Positions 43,491 through 43,519 of a DNA stretch of 43,519 nucleotides are shown piece by piece (the first letter of the stretch is position 1; each line of letters begins with the position of its first letter). Origin of the DNA: Lactobacillus hamsteri DSM 5661 = JCM 6256 (GTDB lineage Bacteria; Bacillota; Bacilli; Lactobacillales; Lactobacillaceae). The translations under genes were made by a program, and so were the position numbers. The notes beneath the pieces are model-generated. The model saw nothing but the letters and a program-made list of their open reading frames with translations, was not told the origin of the DNA and searched no databases. The stretch spans positions 1 through 43,519 of the forward strand of contig NZ_BALY01000015.1 in the NCBI RefSeq assembly GCF_000615445.1. The letters are read 5' to 3'.

Positions 43491-43519
43491 AAATAAGATA
43501 AATAAAGAAGCATCCCTGA

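Overview
The window looks like a chromosomal segment of a low-GC, host-associated Lactobacillus of the delbrueckii/acidophilus branch. Evidence: AT-rich sequence with strong AGGAGG-type ribosome binding sites and many TGnTATAAT promoters; a nucleoside deoxyribosyltransferase that closely resembles the known lactobacillar enzyme; YSIRK/LPQTG surface proteins with Mub-type repeats; PepO; and a D-aspartate ligase gene next to an asparagine-synthetase-like gene, as expected for D-Asp/D-Asn peptidoglycan cross-bridges. I do not assign a species. No rRNA, tRNA or CRISPR array was seen.

Layout. 1-4400: a large intracellular GH31-family protein (minus) is divergent from nagA (plus). A dre-like GntR-type operator and a CcpA cre-like site lie between them, which suggests amino-sugar use. 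4400-5180: a 780-base interval that is not empty. It holds a cre-overlapped promoter with a possible 54-aa repeat protein, and a short block flanked by convergent extended -10 promoters and two terminators whose sequence folds into a contiguous three-arm pseudoknot on either strand. 5180-7730: nucleoside deoxyribosyltransferase, a lone PTS EIIA, a tyrosine/serine phosphatase and a universal stress protein. 7780-11525: a 37-codon ORF whose stop codon lies in the stem of a strong terminator, followed by phnD-phnC-phnE-phnE, an ABC importer of the phosphonate type. 11526-12890: an orphan IS605/IS1341-type TnpB element with its right-end hairpin and probable guide RNA, abutting a toxin-less DinJ/RelB antitoxin. 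13237-15937: tag, a small unknown protein and a metallophosphoesterase.

16057-19301: an asnB/asnH-like amidotransferase and a D-aspartate ligase. Together these would build and amidate the peptidoglycan cross-bridge, but the ligase is broken here by a one-base frameshift. 19520-22849: a YSIRK/LPQTG protein with two 171-aa Mub-like repeats. 23064-24996: hpt and a DUF438/PAS protein. 25140-38711: one 4523-aa cell-wall-anchored giant with about 24 MBG-like repeats of roughly 105 aa, interrupted by a Mub-like block. 38804-40165: a DUF4143-type ATPase whose upstream region carries three 16-bp palindromes at exactly 32-bp spacing. 40234-43490: an MFS transporter and the M13 endopeptidase PepO.

The least ordinary signals are the pseudoknotted convergent RNA locus, the leader-ORF/terminator ahead of phnD, the triple operator array, the frameshifted ligase, the GH31 protein that seems to have lost its nucleophile Asp, and the giant MBG adhesin. 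All family assignments come from motif and sequence recognition by eye; no search or folding program was run.
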